From assembly GCA_015680685.1 (NCBI GenBank), contig MNCI01009376.1:324931-388930 (forward strand): a stretch of DNA of 64,000 bases, in the 5' to 3' direction. Made by a program: the position numbers and the translations under genes. The DNA comes from Gnetum montanum. Lineage: Eukaryota; Streptophyta; Gnetopsida; Gnetales; Gnetaceae. Of this stretch, positions 1 to 11,289 are shown piece after piece. Positions within the stretch are counted from its first letter, which is position 1; each line of letters opens with the position of its first letter. Under the pieces are notes generated by a model. That model was not told the DNA's origin and ran no database searches. It saw only the letters and a list, made by a program, of their open reading frames with translations.

Positions 1-351
1 CTAGTGGTAGTCATGCACAAAGTCCAAGATGTGTATGGATGATTGAGGAACGGATGCTCATTGCACTTAGGCTAGCTTAGATTCTCTCTCACCCTCTCTC
101 TCTTAACTTAGTTAATATTATCTTTCATTGTCTTCATGAGTAGAATTAGCATAGAAACACATCATACACCTCATTCTGGACTAAACCATATGTGACAAAG
201 TTAACACTAGTCGAGATGGGAAGACATTGAACTGCAACCTAAGGATAACTATCTTGATACCACAACTAGTCCATCTGCGGAGTTCAATCGGATCGTGTGT
301 GAAATGCTCGTATTCATATGGTTGAGTGTAGGGGTACCTCACCACTCATCA
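1..351 (+). repeat. 3' part of an A/B-family gypsy LTR
   Basis: The end of this stretch, with the words GTAGGGGTACCT and ACTCATCA, matches the 3' end of the element A LTR at 27421 and the reverse complement of the LTRs at 605, 16819 and 34121. Weaker similarity (for example 'gatgggaagacatt') runs further left. No primer binding site follows at 352, so this is probably a 3' LTR or solo LTR of a + strand element lying outside the window. It ends inside the 5' noncoding part of element C, so it appears to be a younger insertion. Confidence 0.75.
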
Positions 352-582
352 AGTGTATGCCATGTGAAACTATTGGGGCACTAGCAGATCATCATGTGTA
401 CCCTGCCTCCGATTGTTCATGGTATCGGACCTAGTCAATGAATCACTTTTATAAGAAGAAGGAGACATGATTGATTACTTGGTGTGCAGTCCTATTTTCT
501 AGTGATTGTAGGATAGGTAACTTTAAGGGTTCATTCCAGCAATGGAAGAATTTCTTAAGTTCTAATTAGTGCACAAACAACA
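352..582 (-). other. 5' leader of gypsy element C, cut short by the LTR at 1-351
   Basis: Read on the minus strand, this follows the C primer site and resembles the leader of element B (compare GTGCACTAATTAGAACTTA here with GTGTGCTATTTAGGAACTTA below 34100). No coding potential is visible. It breaks off at 351/352 where the + strand LTR begins, so the rest of C lies to the left of the window or is lost. Confidence 0.6.
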
Positions 583-604
583 AAATGCCTAGCAATGGTG
601 CCAA
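583..604 (-). promoter_or_regulatory. Primer binding site of element C
   Basis: On the minus strand the bases right after the LTR terminus ACTCATCA read TTGGCACCATTGCTAGGCAT. This resembles the tRNA-Asp-type site TTGGCGCCGTTGCCGGGGA known from Athila/Tat (OTA) Ty3/gypsy elements. It fixes the orientation of the LTR at 605-1476 as a 5' LTR read on the minus strand. Confidence 0.7.
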
Positions 605-1476
605 TGATGAGTGGCGAGGTACCCCTACGCCCAACCATACGAATACGAGCGTTCACACACGATTCAATCGAACTCCGAGGATTAAGTACTTATGTGCCTA
701 CACAAAATAAGGATGAGCTATGTAGTCATTGTCTTCCCAAGCTTACTTGTAAGGCACAATTGTATGATTAAGTAAACTTGACGTGTATGATTTTTATGTT
801 TTTCTTTTATATTTTCTATCTTAGTCTCCTAAGTGTGTGCAATGAAAAGATTTAATTAACTAATGGTTTTTGTAACTCTAATGTGAATCAAATCCTAACA
901 CCAACATCCTGAACCATTAGAGTTACACTCTCTAGACACATCCTGAACCAGTGTAACACTACTAGGATTACCAAACGCTAGTCATTATTGGGTTACCAAG
1001 TGTTCCACGTATGCTCGAAGTGGTCATGCTGAGTGTGCTAATTCATTGATAATTGATAATTCTATGGAAAGAACATTAATTAACTACTGAAAGCATCAAA
1101 TAATAGTAAACAACACTAAATGCAATAATTAAGCTATTCTAAATGTTGCAAGGTTTATAACAAAGTTCATCTTTATTTCCAGACACAAGGTGTGCTTAGG
1201 TACATAATGCTTGAATAAAGATTCATTCACTCTATGACTCCTACTGCAGGCACTTAGAAATAATTCTAACTCTAGAATAGAAAAACTACAAGAGTTCGAC
1301 TAAGGGATTGAAAAACTACTCCCAAACCAAGCACCTTTATCTCTTATTTATAGCCAATGAGATAGGTTCTGACATCACGTGTCTAATATCGCTTGGCCCA
1401 TCTGATATTGCATATCCTATATTGAAGGTCTGATATCAAGGGTCCAATATCGGGTCACTTATTTGGTGACTCATCA
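605..1476 (-). repeat. 5' LTR of gypsy element C
   Basis: This 872-bp LTR is bounded by the inverted ends TGATGAGT and ACTCATCA. On the minus strand it opens with several GATATC-like words (ATATCG, GATATC, GATATT near 1385-1455), then a TATA-like stretch (CTATAAATAAG, about 1342-1352). It ends next to the primer site at 583-604. It aligns along its length with 16819-17685 and 34121-34976 (same strand) and with 26565-27421 (opposite strand). The right edge abuts a decayed gag reading frame at 1478, so C probably inserted into that J-family gag. Confidence 0.85.
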
Positions 1477-1477
1477 A

Positions 1478-2596
1478 TAATGAATACTTGATGATTGACC
1501 ACTAGATTCAATATCAAGAAAATTTGAGACAACTACATTATCATCATCTTTAGAATCTACTAATTTAGTATCCATTTGATGTCTATGTTTCCTATTATTC
1601 TTTGCTTCCTTTATCTTAACTTTAGCTAGTGCTTCCTTTTTTTAGGATTTTCTTTAGAATTTTCTTTTTCTTGATCTTAATCTCTATTGGTCACAGAAGG
1701 CAATGCTTTAAACCAAGCTAAATGTTTTATAGAGACCAATGCTTCTTCTTCACTTTTTGGTATTCTAACGATTTCTCCATTAGCTAAATTTAACTATTTT
1801 TCTAATTGAATAGCCACATTAAATAAATTATTATAGGTTTCCAAATTTGGAGTCCTTCTTATCTATATTGAAATGCTTGTATTAATAGCATTTAGATAAG
1901 TTTTCCTAAGCATTTAATCTGATGACCTATACTATCTTTGAAATAATCCACAAATTTGTTGAAATTTAATATAAAATTATCTGACTGGCTCTTTAATTCC
2001 TTTCTTGACTTGTGCTAACCTGTAATACTATTTTTGTTGGTCTATTTGATTGCTAAATTGAGCTAAAAATAAATCTTTCATATCGTCCTAGTTGGAGATG
2101 CTATTGTTTGGAAATTTAGAATACAAAATTTGAGCCATATCTTTCAAGTTTGCTACAAATAGCCTAAAAGCTTGATGTTGATGTTGATGTTGAATGTTTG
2201 CATGAACTAAGTCTAGTTCAAACAAATGAAAATATTCTTCTACAAAATAAGATTTTCCAAGAATGAAAGGCTCAGGTAAATATTTATAAACTAGCTTGGG
2301 GATATCGTTGTAATTTGGGAATCTCAATGGTGTGGCTCTATGTCAAGGATTTACTAGTGGTAGATTTGCCATGTTAAAATTTATTCTTATTGTTGAATGC
2401 CTAGGATTTCTTCACCTTATTGTAAAAAGTGGTAAACCAAATAAAAGAGGCAACTTTCTAGACCTTCTAGTTTTTATTCTATTACTTGCCCCTAGTTCAA
2501 AAATCTTTTGCTTTTTCTATGATAAAAATTAGTCTTATAATCAAAATACTCATTTTAACTTCCAAATTCCTCAAAGTTATTAGGTTGATTGCTCAT
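1478..2596 (-). pseudogene. Gag remnant of a J-family Ty3/gypsy element
   Basis: Minus-strand reading starts at an ATG at 2596 (protein begins MSNQPNN), about 25 bases after the primer site. The stretch around 2088-2327 is open for 79 codons. It leads into a region with the layout of the Retrotrans_gag domain: 'WDDMKDLFLAQFSNQ'-like (W now a stop), then 'RLAQVKKGIKEPVRQF' and 'FYIKFQQIC'. Lys/Glu-rich sequence follows down to about 1480. Several frameshifts and stops are present. Gag would form the capsid-like particle. The frame ends where element C's LTR begins at 1476. Domain class is fairly clear, lineage is not. Confidence 0.65.
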
Positions 2597-2620
2597 GAAC
2601 AGAGTAGTAACTAATTTCTT

Positions 2621-2643
2621 GCTCTTCTTCTAGCACCAAAAGA
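2621..2643 (-). promoter_or_regulatory. Putative primer binding site of the J element
   Basis: On the minus strand the sequence reads TTTTGGTGCTAGAAGAAGAG, lying between the LTR-like repeat on its right and the gag ATG at 2596. A near copy, TTCTGGTACTAGAAGAAGGG, lies at the end of the H repeat near 4751. Two independent LTR ends followed by the same TGGTRCTAGAAGAAG word supports a primer site. The matching tRNA was not identified. Confidence 0.5.
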
Positions 2644-3655
2644 ACTATTGAATCCTACTTTGGACCACCAATGTTATTCTCTTCCATATGATTAAAATCA
2701 CAAGAATGATGCATTCTTTTAAAATTCAACTTTAGGTCTTTGCTAGTTTCTAGAAATACCAATGCCTAGATACCTCTAAATAAAATCAATGGTTATAGAA
2801 AAACTATGTGATTTAAACTATCATTAAGTATTACTTTCACAATATTTTGCACTTAGAGTTAAACAGATAAAAGTGATTTTATTAGAAGATTTAGCCATCT
2901 TTACTTCATTCTACGAGTGAGTAAAAGTCTTCCACTATAGTAAAGCTACTAACTCTATATAGTTTAGATTACACATTACCTTTGCAAGCTAGTCTTTCAT
3001 CTAATTATTAAAGCACAATTCCACAAAATCTATTACTAGTCTTCACTAGAGAGAAAATTCCATAAGATAACTAGAAATAGACCAAGATTCAATGGATTTT
3101 GGAAAGTATAATAACATAATTACATAGAATATTAAACATTATAATGAGGTACTATTGGCATAAGTAAACACCTAAAAATAAAGCTATTTAGATCAATCAA
3201 AAATGCCAAACATTGCTAAATCCTTTGGCTCAAAAAAGTAATTGAAATAGGATATTTCTAACAAAAAAAACACTTTAAAAACTAAAGCTATTTCAAATTT
3301 TTAGACAGATACTAAAAATTTCTGAATCCAAAGACATTCAAGTGCTTTAAATAATTCCAAGAAAAAGATGTCAGGCATTATACTACCTTAATCACTAGCT
3401 AAGTAGCTATGATAAAGTATAAAAAGAAGAAATAACTCGCAGGTTATAAAATAGCTAAATCAAAATAAAAGTTAGAATTCCATTGTATAAGAATTTTCTC
3501 CTAGCTTTTCTGTATTCTTCTCCCTAGTCCTCCTTTACAAAAATTTTTGCTTTAGGCTTTATATAGTAGCCTTTGGTAGTTATAATCATTATAAAATGAA
3601 AGATCCATATTCCTCATGTTCAACTCACATGATTGCAAGTTGTTTGATAGTTACC
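2644..3655 (-). repeat. J-family LTR (5' LTR of the gag at 1478-2596)
   Basis: Read on the minus strand, this matches the + strand sequence at about 51300-52585. Shared words include 'CTAGAAATACCAA', 'CCTAGATACCTC', 'GATTCAATGGATTTT' and, near the start, 'AACTACCAA...CTA...TATA'. A TATA-like TATATAAAG lies near 3556-3564 on the minus strand, matching TATAAAAAG at about 51391 in the other copy. The right boundary near 3655 is where homology to the H repeat starts on the other strand. Ends are approximate. Confidence 0.6.
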
Positions 3656-3659
3656 CTCT

Positions 3660-4750
3660 AAAACACTTCATAGAAAACTCAAATGGCTAATAAAAAGCCT
3701 TTTAGCCAAATCTGTAATGTAGTTTGGTTGGAATTCAAAGGTAGAAATAATTACCTTATTTTGCCAAAAAAAAATCCTACTTGGTAGTCTTGTTTTGATA
3801 AGAATTTTGGCCTATTTTACTATGTAGAGTGAAATTTATAGCCCACACACTATGAATTTCATTTATGTCAACATATAAGAGCCAACATGCTAAATATGCT
3901 ATTAAATTTTAGTAGCAAAAGCCAAAAACACTAGTTCCCCATAGCTACAATTTTGGATTGTAAAAAGTGCTAAAAACATTGGTGTTTTAGGCTTAAGAAG
4001 TAAAAAATGTTGGTGGTTCACACGCTATACATTTAGACCATGAAAAGCATTAAAAACATTAAAAAGAATGTTCAAACATTTGTTGGAATAAAATTAGTAG
4101 AGATTCAACAAATTCCAAGTTTATTTAAGCCATATTATACATCATTTGAGAACTTTTTTATAGATCTTTTTGACACACAAAAGGAATTTCCTTGGCAAAA
4201 AGAGAGACTTGGTTTTAGTAGATAATGAAGAAACTATTGTAGACTTTAGTAGCCTTTCATAGCCTAGGTAGTGTAGATTAACTAGACATACAAGTGTAGA
4301 ACATAACCTGTCTTTTAAACTAGTATTAAGATTCCTTGTATTTGCAGGCTTTTAAAGTTCTCCCTCCCACCACTCCCCCCTCCCCTTCTCCTCCGTCCCC
4401 CCCACCTCCCCTCTCCACACCTCCCCCCACCACCCCCCCACCCCACGATCTATACTCTCTAAACCTATTTTCCACATTATTTAATACAAGGTTTTGTAGT
4501 TGTTTTGGTGATATATATTTTTGCACATTTTATACCTCTTTCTCCATTCTTGATCTAGTGTCAAATCCTCATTTCATAGGTTTCATTTTTTCTTGTTAAT
4601 ATGACTAGTAATAGATTATTTAAGTCCTTAAGTAATCAACAAGATCCTTTAAGGTACTCCAGATCCTTTCGAGCCCCATGAATCTTGAGGTCAAAGCTAT
4701 TTTGCATTGAGATCTTTAATTTTCTAGCATCAAATTTTTCAGTTACAATT
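3660..4750 (+). repeat. H repeat, copy 1 (probable LTR)
   Basis: This aligns in the same direction with 55277-56295 over about 1 kb. Anchors include 'GAAATAATTACCTTATTTTG', 'AAACATTGGTGTTT', 'TTTTTGACACACAAAAG', 'CCTTTCATAGCCTAGGTAGT' and 'CCTTGTATTTG'. A TGGTACTAGAAGAAGG word right after its end suggests the right side is an LTR 3' end followed by a primer site, which would make it a + strand 5' LTR. It carries an inserted or expanded C-rich tract at 4359-4446 that copy 2 lacks. Confidence 0.55.
4359..4446. repeat. C-rich polypyrimidine tract
   Basis: Nearly 90 bases are almost wholly C with T and a few A, including many runs of four to seven C. The G-rich minus strand has more than four runs of three or more G, so it fits the G-quadruplex pattern. 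It lies between 'GGCTTTTAAAG' and 'ATCTATACTCTCTAAAC'. In H copy 2 (near 55978-56015) those anchors are only a few bases apart, so the tract expanded or inserted in this copy. Open frames on both strands here are low-complexity artefacts. Confidence 0.9.
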
Positions 4751-4753
4751 TTC

Positions 4754-4772
4754 TGGTACTAGAAGAAGGGCC
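4754..4772 (+). promoter_or_regulatory. Putative primer binding site after H repeat copy 1
   Basis: The sequence TGGTACTAGAAGAAGGGCC starts four bases after the end of the H repeat and resembles the minus-strand site at 2621-2643. Primer sites begin with TGG, pairing with the CCA end of a tRNA. The tRNA is not identified and the call rests on position and on the second copy. Confidence 0.4.
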
Positions 4773-6036
4773 TCTACTTAACTTCTTAGCCCAAATCTTG
4801 TTTGCAAACATTTCTATGCTTGTTTCTACTCTACACGCAGTGTATTTAATAAACAAAAATTATTGTAGGATTTCCTACAACCTGATGTTTAACTATAGCC
4901 AATTTTACCTATATACTTGTAGAAAATTAATTTTTGTAGTTGTAGTTGATAACACTACTATTTTCTACACTTGAAATTTTAACATCTAAAACCATTAGTT
5001 TTATAGTTGCAGTACATAACACTACCCTTGTTTCCTACATTTACAATTCAAATAATTATTTGTGCAGTTGTAGTACATACTACCTTTTCTATATTCTATA
5101 CCTGTAATTTGTAATTTTTTTTGTTTCTTTACATATGATAAAACCTCTTTCTGTTTCCCTTAGCATTGTTAAACATGATAGGAAAAATTAAAAAGTAAAA
5201 TTTTTGTCATTACAGTTGCAGTGTATGTTATTTTCTAATTTCTACACTCACATGCTATAGTCTCACAAACTACAACTTTCACACGCTATAGCTTCACAAG
5301 CTACACTTTCACATATTGGAAGTCTTACAAGTTGGAAGTCTCACACGTTGGGAGTCTCACACATTAGGAGTTGTTGAAAGTCTCACATGTTGGGAGTTAC
5401 ACATGTTGAGAGTTTTACATGTTGGAAGGTTCAAACCTTACCTAAAACATTAAAATATTTGTCATATTTGCATAATACCTTGGTCTTGCATTGTTTATGC
5501 CTTTTCATTGCTCAACCATTATACCACACAACATCATCCATATGGCCTCAAAGTAGGAAGCTGTTTGCATTTATAATCCTAAGGATCTAGATGTTGTAGA
5601 GTGTAGACAATTCCTTAGGTGACTAGGACTAGACTGGGCCTAGGTGAATATTATTGAAGAATACTATAACTTTATTTGTGCAAAAATCCAAGTTGGCCTA
5701 CTTCTCCCATGCATGGAATTAGAATTCAAATGGTACTTTAAGTTTATTCATAGAAATAGAAAATAATATATTCCCTCTCCATATGATCATATTGAACTGA
5801 TAGAGTTTCATACGTGCATGTTAACATAACTATAGAATATAGATGAAGCAAGTAAGGAAGTTAGTTTAAATCAAGGCCAAGGTGACCAAGATGAGTTTGG
5901 AGCTTATTCTAAGATAGGTACTCTCTTCAAGGAAAATTTTCAATAATTTATCCACAAAGTTACCATTCCCAACTATATAGCCTCCTATCCCAGTAATAAA
6001 CCAAGCACCTCATGTAACCTCTATGAATCAAGTTTC
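4773..6036 (+). other. Noncoding stretch with short degenerate repeats
   Basis: No gene is recognised. From about 4910 to 5110 there are loose repeats of 'GTTGTAGT..ATAACACTAC'. From about 5265 to 5430 there is a run of 'TCTCACACGTTGGGAGT'-like units (CACACGTTGGGAG, CACACATTAGGAG, CACATGTTGGGAG, CACATGTTGAGAG). If the H repeat is a 5' LTR, this would be the leader before the gag below; that link is inferred from order alone. Confidence 0.5.
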
Positions 6037-8510
6037 TTGACCTATCTCCTTGTTTGCTTCCCTGTGCACCTCAACATCTTTTGTCTCAAGACACCAGTCT
6101 TAACAAGCTATCTACTTAAGCTTCCTATTTACATCAATGTCTTTTGCCACCTAATCTTGTTTTGTGTGATCATCATTGGTCCTATCTTTCACACCATCCC
6201 TTTTTGTCATCCCAGTTGGCCCCTCTTCGAGACACCAAGACTCAAAAGGCTTTCATACCTTCTTTGTTTTCTTGATTCCACATGTTATAGTTCAAACATC
6301 CTTCTTCCTATTTAAACCCCCTATGAAAATGGTCACACAACCTTTCCAGTCAATACTGATGCTAATTGCATGCCCTCAAGCCACTCAGCATTCTCCCAAA
6401 CCCTCAATACAAATGTTGCAGTGTATAGAAGCATCCCAAGGCCTAGATTAAGCCTTCTGAATGATCTGGGAGCTTACCAAAGAGCTGTGAAAGATGAATG
6501 CTACTACCACTCAAATGATAAATATCATGAACTTCTACTAGGATGATCCTATCAGCCCTACCATTCCCGAAATAACCTTACCCATGGATATACTTGTTCA
6601 AAACTTCACCAAATATAATGGTGAAGAAGACTCTAACATACATCTTGTTACCTTTGGGTTTGAGTGCATCTTGTTTCAAACATGACCTCGCACAATACTA
6701 TGGATTTTCCCTATGTTCCTAAAAGAAATAATTTTAAGCTAATACCAAACCTTACTTAGGGATTCTATATCCTCCTTTGAATACCTAATAAACCAATTTG
6801 TAAACTAATTCAAATACAACTTGAAGCTTGATATGACCTTGGATCAACTTATGAAGGTGAGGTAGGGGTCAGCTAAACTAAATCAAAGGTTCATTCAAAG
6901 ATGGAATTCAATGCTCAATGAGATTCCAAAGCCTATCTCTGAAACCTAATTTTGATCATCTTTAAGGGAGTATTTAATGAATTAATTAAGTTAAAGCTTT
7001 ACTACTTAGAATTTCAATCAGTGTGCTAGGCCTTTTCATAAATTAAGAACATTGAGGAGGTTGCTAAGGCTAGCAACGATCTAGCCTATGTGGCCTATAA
7101 AAACCAACATGTGAGGAGGGATAGGATGAAAACTAAGTGAGCAAAAGCAACTATGGTTGTAGTTGAACAAGGGCCAAAGCAAGCAAAGAGATGAAGATCA
7201 CTATCATGGAACAAACCTTCTAACCTATTGCAACCATCTACTTCATATGCTTCTCATTAGTCAAGACCAAATTTTAAGCACAAGGATATGACTAGCTATG
7301 TTAAGTTACCTATGAAACCCTATGAGCTTCTAGAATATTTTCTTAGAAATAGCCATATTCAACATAAGGCATAGTCTAAGAAAGATCATATGAAACATGA
7401 TTGTCTTTGTGAGATAACTAGAGATCCAACGATGCAACCAAAGATGATCCAAAACTACTAAAGTATTTTAGGCTTAATAAGTTTTTCCATTACCATCAAC
7501 TAGATGATCACGATACCAATTTTTTCCTAGCATTGAAAGATGATCTCTAGAAGATGATCAATTATGAAGAGCTACTATTAAATGAGCCCAACTATCCAAA
7601 CACAAGTAATAACTCTTACACCATAGCCTTATTTACAGTAACCAAATGGTCTAGTCCTCCTAGAGAACCATTTATCATTAAGGTACTACAAGCTAGTACT
7701 CAACCTTAGAACCTAAAGCCTAGAGAATCCTTCATTATACAAGTATCACCATCCATGCCCCCTAATGAGCCTTTATGATATGTGTTCCATCTTCAGTGGC
7801 ATTAACATCACAACCCAACAAGGTATTATTAATCACCCTAAGGCTAGAAGCCATTTGTTATTAGGGTGCCTCCATCTTCTACAAGAAAACCTATAATAAA
7901 CCATGACCAAGGATTATCTATTATTACCGGTAATTCAACAATTAAGAAGAAATGATCACTACAAAGACAACAAAAACAACCTATTGCCAAACCAACAACT
8001 AAGCCCATTGAAGGTTGCCAACAACAAAAGGCTTGAAAGCAAGCTAATCTACCGAAGCTCACACCAAGAATAGTCATAATTGTAAACCCCATTTCCCAAA
8101 TAAAATCAAGCAATTAACCAAGAGAGAATCACAACCTAGGTCTGAGCATGAGGCACAAGCAACATATCCCAATACATGAACCAAGAAATATAGGAAGAAT
8201 GAAGGAAATTAAGACTACTAAGGCTGAAAAATTACATGCCAAGGAAAAGAATTTCCTTGCAAAAATGAAATAAGCTAAATGGTTCTTGAAACACAAGAAC
8301 ACATCATTGAACCTATACAACCTATTCATGACTTCTCATACTCATCAAGATGTGCTAGCACAAATGTTGACTTATATTCATGTGAGCAGAGACATGCCTA
8401 CTAATAAAAAATGCATTCACTCTATCATTGAGCAAACCTTACTTAGGGAGAAAAGACATCATCCAATTCTCATCTTTCATGATAGAGAACTAATTATTAA
8501 CTCATGAAAT
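6037..8510 (+). pseudogene. Ty3/gypsy Gag remnant
   Basis: The first part (6037-6520) is Pro/Ser/His-rich, like the variable N-terminus of plant gypsy Gag. From about 6590 the frame reads 'FTKYNGEEDSNIHLVTF', the start of a Retrotrans_gag domain. It goes on with 'DSISSFEYLINQFV' and 'SAKLNQRFIQRW' near 6770-6900, the usual SIxSFxxLxxxF...RW layout. Near 7490-7570 'HYHQLDDHDTNFFLALKDDL' matches the (C)xxHxxxxHxTxxCxxLK motif seen in Tat-type Gag, with the Cys residues replaced by Phe. Many stops (mostly TAG/TAA) and frameshifts break it. Its LTRs are uncertain; H copy 1 could be the 5' LTR. Confidence 0.7.
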
Positions 8511-8519
8511 GAAGAAGTA

Positions 8520-8935
8520 CTATCTTCTTCCCTTCTTATTACCAGAAGGTTCAACATGTCCATGTGGATGTTGAGGTAATAACTAATGTGATACCATTTA
8601 CTATTATTGAGAAACTAGGACTAATTGAAAATATCTAAGAAGCCTCTACATCCATGCTCAAGTCATTTAGTTTATTGTGGGTAGCCATATGAGGTTCTAT
8701 CTCAGATTTTGTAGCTAGGGAACAGTTTCCTATATTTGCCAATTTTCTAGTGATTGAAGAGACACCTAATCCCAACTTGATCCTAGGAAGGTCATAGTTA
8801 GCAAAGCTTCAAGTAGTCTCATCTCCCATACACTAGGAGATTCATTTACCATACGAAGGTGGTAAAAATATGATTCATGGGGATAACATGATTTTACCAT
8901 TAGTTAATAATGTCAACATTGAATGGGGTTTGGAG
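8520..8935 (+). pseudogene. Retroviral-type aspartic protease remnant
   Basis: Downstream of the Gag remnant one frame reads 'NVIPFTIIEKLGLIEN' and later 'FLVIEETPNPNLILGRS', followed by 'EIHLPYEGGKN'. The LGL segment and the I(L/I)GR(S/P)WL signature are the two recognisable parts of the protease of gypsy polyproteins, which would cut Gag-Pol. The catalytic D-(S/T)-G is not readable. No reverse transcriptase follows; a run of AAC codons and noncoding DNA come next. Confidence 0.55.
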
Positions 8936-8975
8936 GTTAAGTTTTAAGATGAAACTCCTGACACTCAAACTAGGG

Positions 8976-9000
8976 CCAACAACAACAACAACAACAATAA
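8976..9000 (+). repeat. (AAC)n microsatellite
   Basis: A short run of AAC/AAT triplets follows the protease remnant and marks the end of recognisable polyprotein coding sequence. Confidence 0.8.
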
Positions 9001-9264
9001 GAATAACATCTCCAACTATTTAATATTAAATGATCAACGATAACACCTACTAATTGCCACATCAAACAAGAAGAATGGTGAGTATAGAATCATGCAGAAG
9101 GAGTTCCTTGATATATCGAAGATCAAATAATGAACCCACAACAAATGTCTTATCCTTTCTTTTGTCAACATTTGCTTATTTACATTTTCAACCTTATATC
9201 ATATTTCTATGTTTATTCTATTTGTGTATTTTCTTTCAAAATTTTCTCATTTTTGTTAGGTGAA

Positions 9265-9405
9265 TGCAACACGGCCCGCTAAGGCATAAAACTAGCAATG
9301 CCATGGCTCATCAAGGCCTTGAACTAGCAATACCATGGCCTACTAGAGCCAAAAATTGATGATACCATGACCTGTTAGGACCTAGAATTAGTGAATATGT
9401 GGCCT
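9265..9405 (+). repeat. Tandem repeat, period about 32-33 bp, four degenerate units
   Basis: Units run from 'CATGGCYYRYTARRGCC' through 'AACTAGCAATAC'. Examples are the stretches beginning 'ccatggctcatcaaggcc', 'catggcctactagagcc' and 'catgacctgttaggacc'. Each unit differs from the next at several positions, so this is an old minisatellite. It lies at the 3' side of the gag/protease remnant. Confidence 0.7.
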
Positions 9406-11289
9406 CTCTTCCTTCCCTTTTGCATGTACATGATGAATGATTTTTACTTTAATAATTATGCCTTATTTTATATGTTTCATTTTATTATACCATGTTGCCA
9501 AATTTTACCTCATAGCCTTGTTATATAAAAATATGAAACATGAAAAAAATTTAAAATTGTAACTAGGAGCAATGTAGAACATAGAACTAAAATATAACAA
9601 CATGAGACTAAATATAGATGGCATAAAATAGCAACCAGTGAAAATAGCAAAAAATAAATGTCTAATAGCCATAGTTGCATTGTGTAATAGATGACAAAAC
9701 AAAATACACAATCTGTAAAGTCATGATAGCCAAATATAACAAAAATGATGCAACTAAAATAGTGAAATATGAAAAATCCATTGGAGGTCAAAACTAAGCC
9801 ATGAGAGGAGAAGGATGATCATCATTAACATCATTACCAACATCGTTATTATCAACACTAGAGGTCTATAGAAAAACAAAACATTAAAATTATTAGAACA
9901 TGAAACCACATCAAAAATTAGAAATACAACATAAAATATTATGGTCAAACATCTCACCAAACCTAAACACTCGAAATATGAGAAAAGTGATGGTGAAAAA
10001 TACAAGTTTTCTTTGCTCCTAGAGCCCACACATTGTCATTCTCCCCTGGGGAAAACCACAAAATCTTTCACATGCTTCCCTATCAATCCCAAAGATTGTC
10101 ATACATTGGTCATGGAACTAAAAAAAAATTATCATTATCAAAATCCATGCACAAGTACCCAATGTTATCAATTCTAGCCTGAAAGCTCAAAACTTTACAA
10201 CCAAAACCCAAAAGTGATCAATATAGATCCTAAGACTAGGAAAAATTATAGAAAATTTTCAAAAAATTATTTTCAATTGTAGATGTAGAGAACATACTTC
10301 CAAAAATTCAAATTAACCATCAATGCTATAGTTATAGGTGTAGAAAAATCTAGAATTGCATGAAATTTTGAGCAAAAAACACAGGTTTATAATAAATTAA
10401 TTGTAGTAGAAACTAGAAAAAATTCAAGAAAAAAATTTAAAAATCCAAACTTGATCTAGAACCCCTCTACATTGTATCTGTCATCCTTAGGAACCTTAGA
10501 CACTAACCATATGTGATTAGAAATTACCAATGCTACTAGTTTTTCCATGGAAAAATGGTAAAGTTTTGAAGAAAAAAGGCTAGAATGTTGTACACTTGGC
10601 TAGGAAAAAATCATATAAAATTCAAAAAAAAATGAAAAAAATGTGAATTCACTTTCAAGTTGGCCAAAAGACCCCAACAAACAATTGTGTGCAGTCAAAA
10701 CTTGAAATTCTATTCATAGAAATGCTAGAAAAAATGTTGAAAATTGGTCAAAATAGAAAAAATAGGATAAAACGCTATGCATAGGTGTGAGGAAAAATTG
10801 AAGTCTTCATGAAAAAATGCCTAAAAATCCAAGTTTCATTTCCAACATGATTGGAAAGCCTAAACCTTAAATTTGATGTAGTCATAATACAAAATTTTGA
10901 CATGGATAAGCCTAAAAATGGAAAAATGGTTTCACAAATTCATCAAAAATAAGGAAAATATGGGGAAAATCAGTACCTAGTAGTTCTTGATAAAGATCCT
11001 TTGCCTGTAGAAGGGTCAAAAAGCCTAGAGATGATTTGAACTACCTCCTCCACCTCATCCAACAAAGGATTATGACTTGTTGATATGATCTTCTTCACCA
11101 TGGTTGTAGAGTTCTGCCTTGATTACCGTAGAAAAATGCTCAAAACCCTTGGATCTACTACAACCATGTTGTACATAGAGATGGATGGAAGCAAAAATCA
11201 CTAGTAAAAGATAATTGTTATGTTTTTGAAAATTAGGGAGGATATTAAATCATATAGTGTGGTTTTAAGGAAAAAATCCTTCCCAAATT
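9406..11289. other. AT-rich stretch with no recognisable gene
   Basis: Open frames here (for example the Phe/Tyr-rich ones near 9505-10029 on the minus strand) are composition artefacts with no recognisable domain. The stretch is rich in 'GAAAAATT' and 'AAAAATTC' words, as often seen in noncoding parts of old LTR elements. No terminal repeats or primer sites were found. Confidence 0.5.

Noticed and set aside
4326-4599. Pro-rich and Gly-rich open frames on both strands across 4326-4599
   Set aside because: They come from the C-rich tract; low complexity on both strands and not present in the other H copy.
9505-10029. Overlapping Phe/Tyr/Leu-rich minus-strand frames that look like membrane proteins
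   Set aside because: AT-rich composition gives hydrophobic codons; three overlapping frames, no homologue, no conserved copy.
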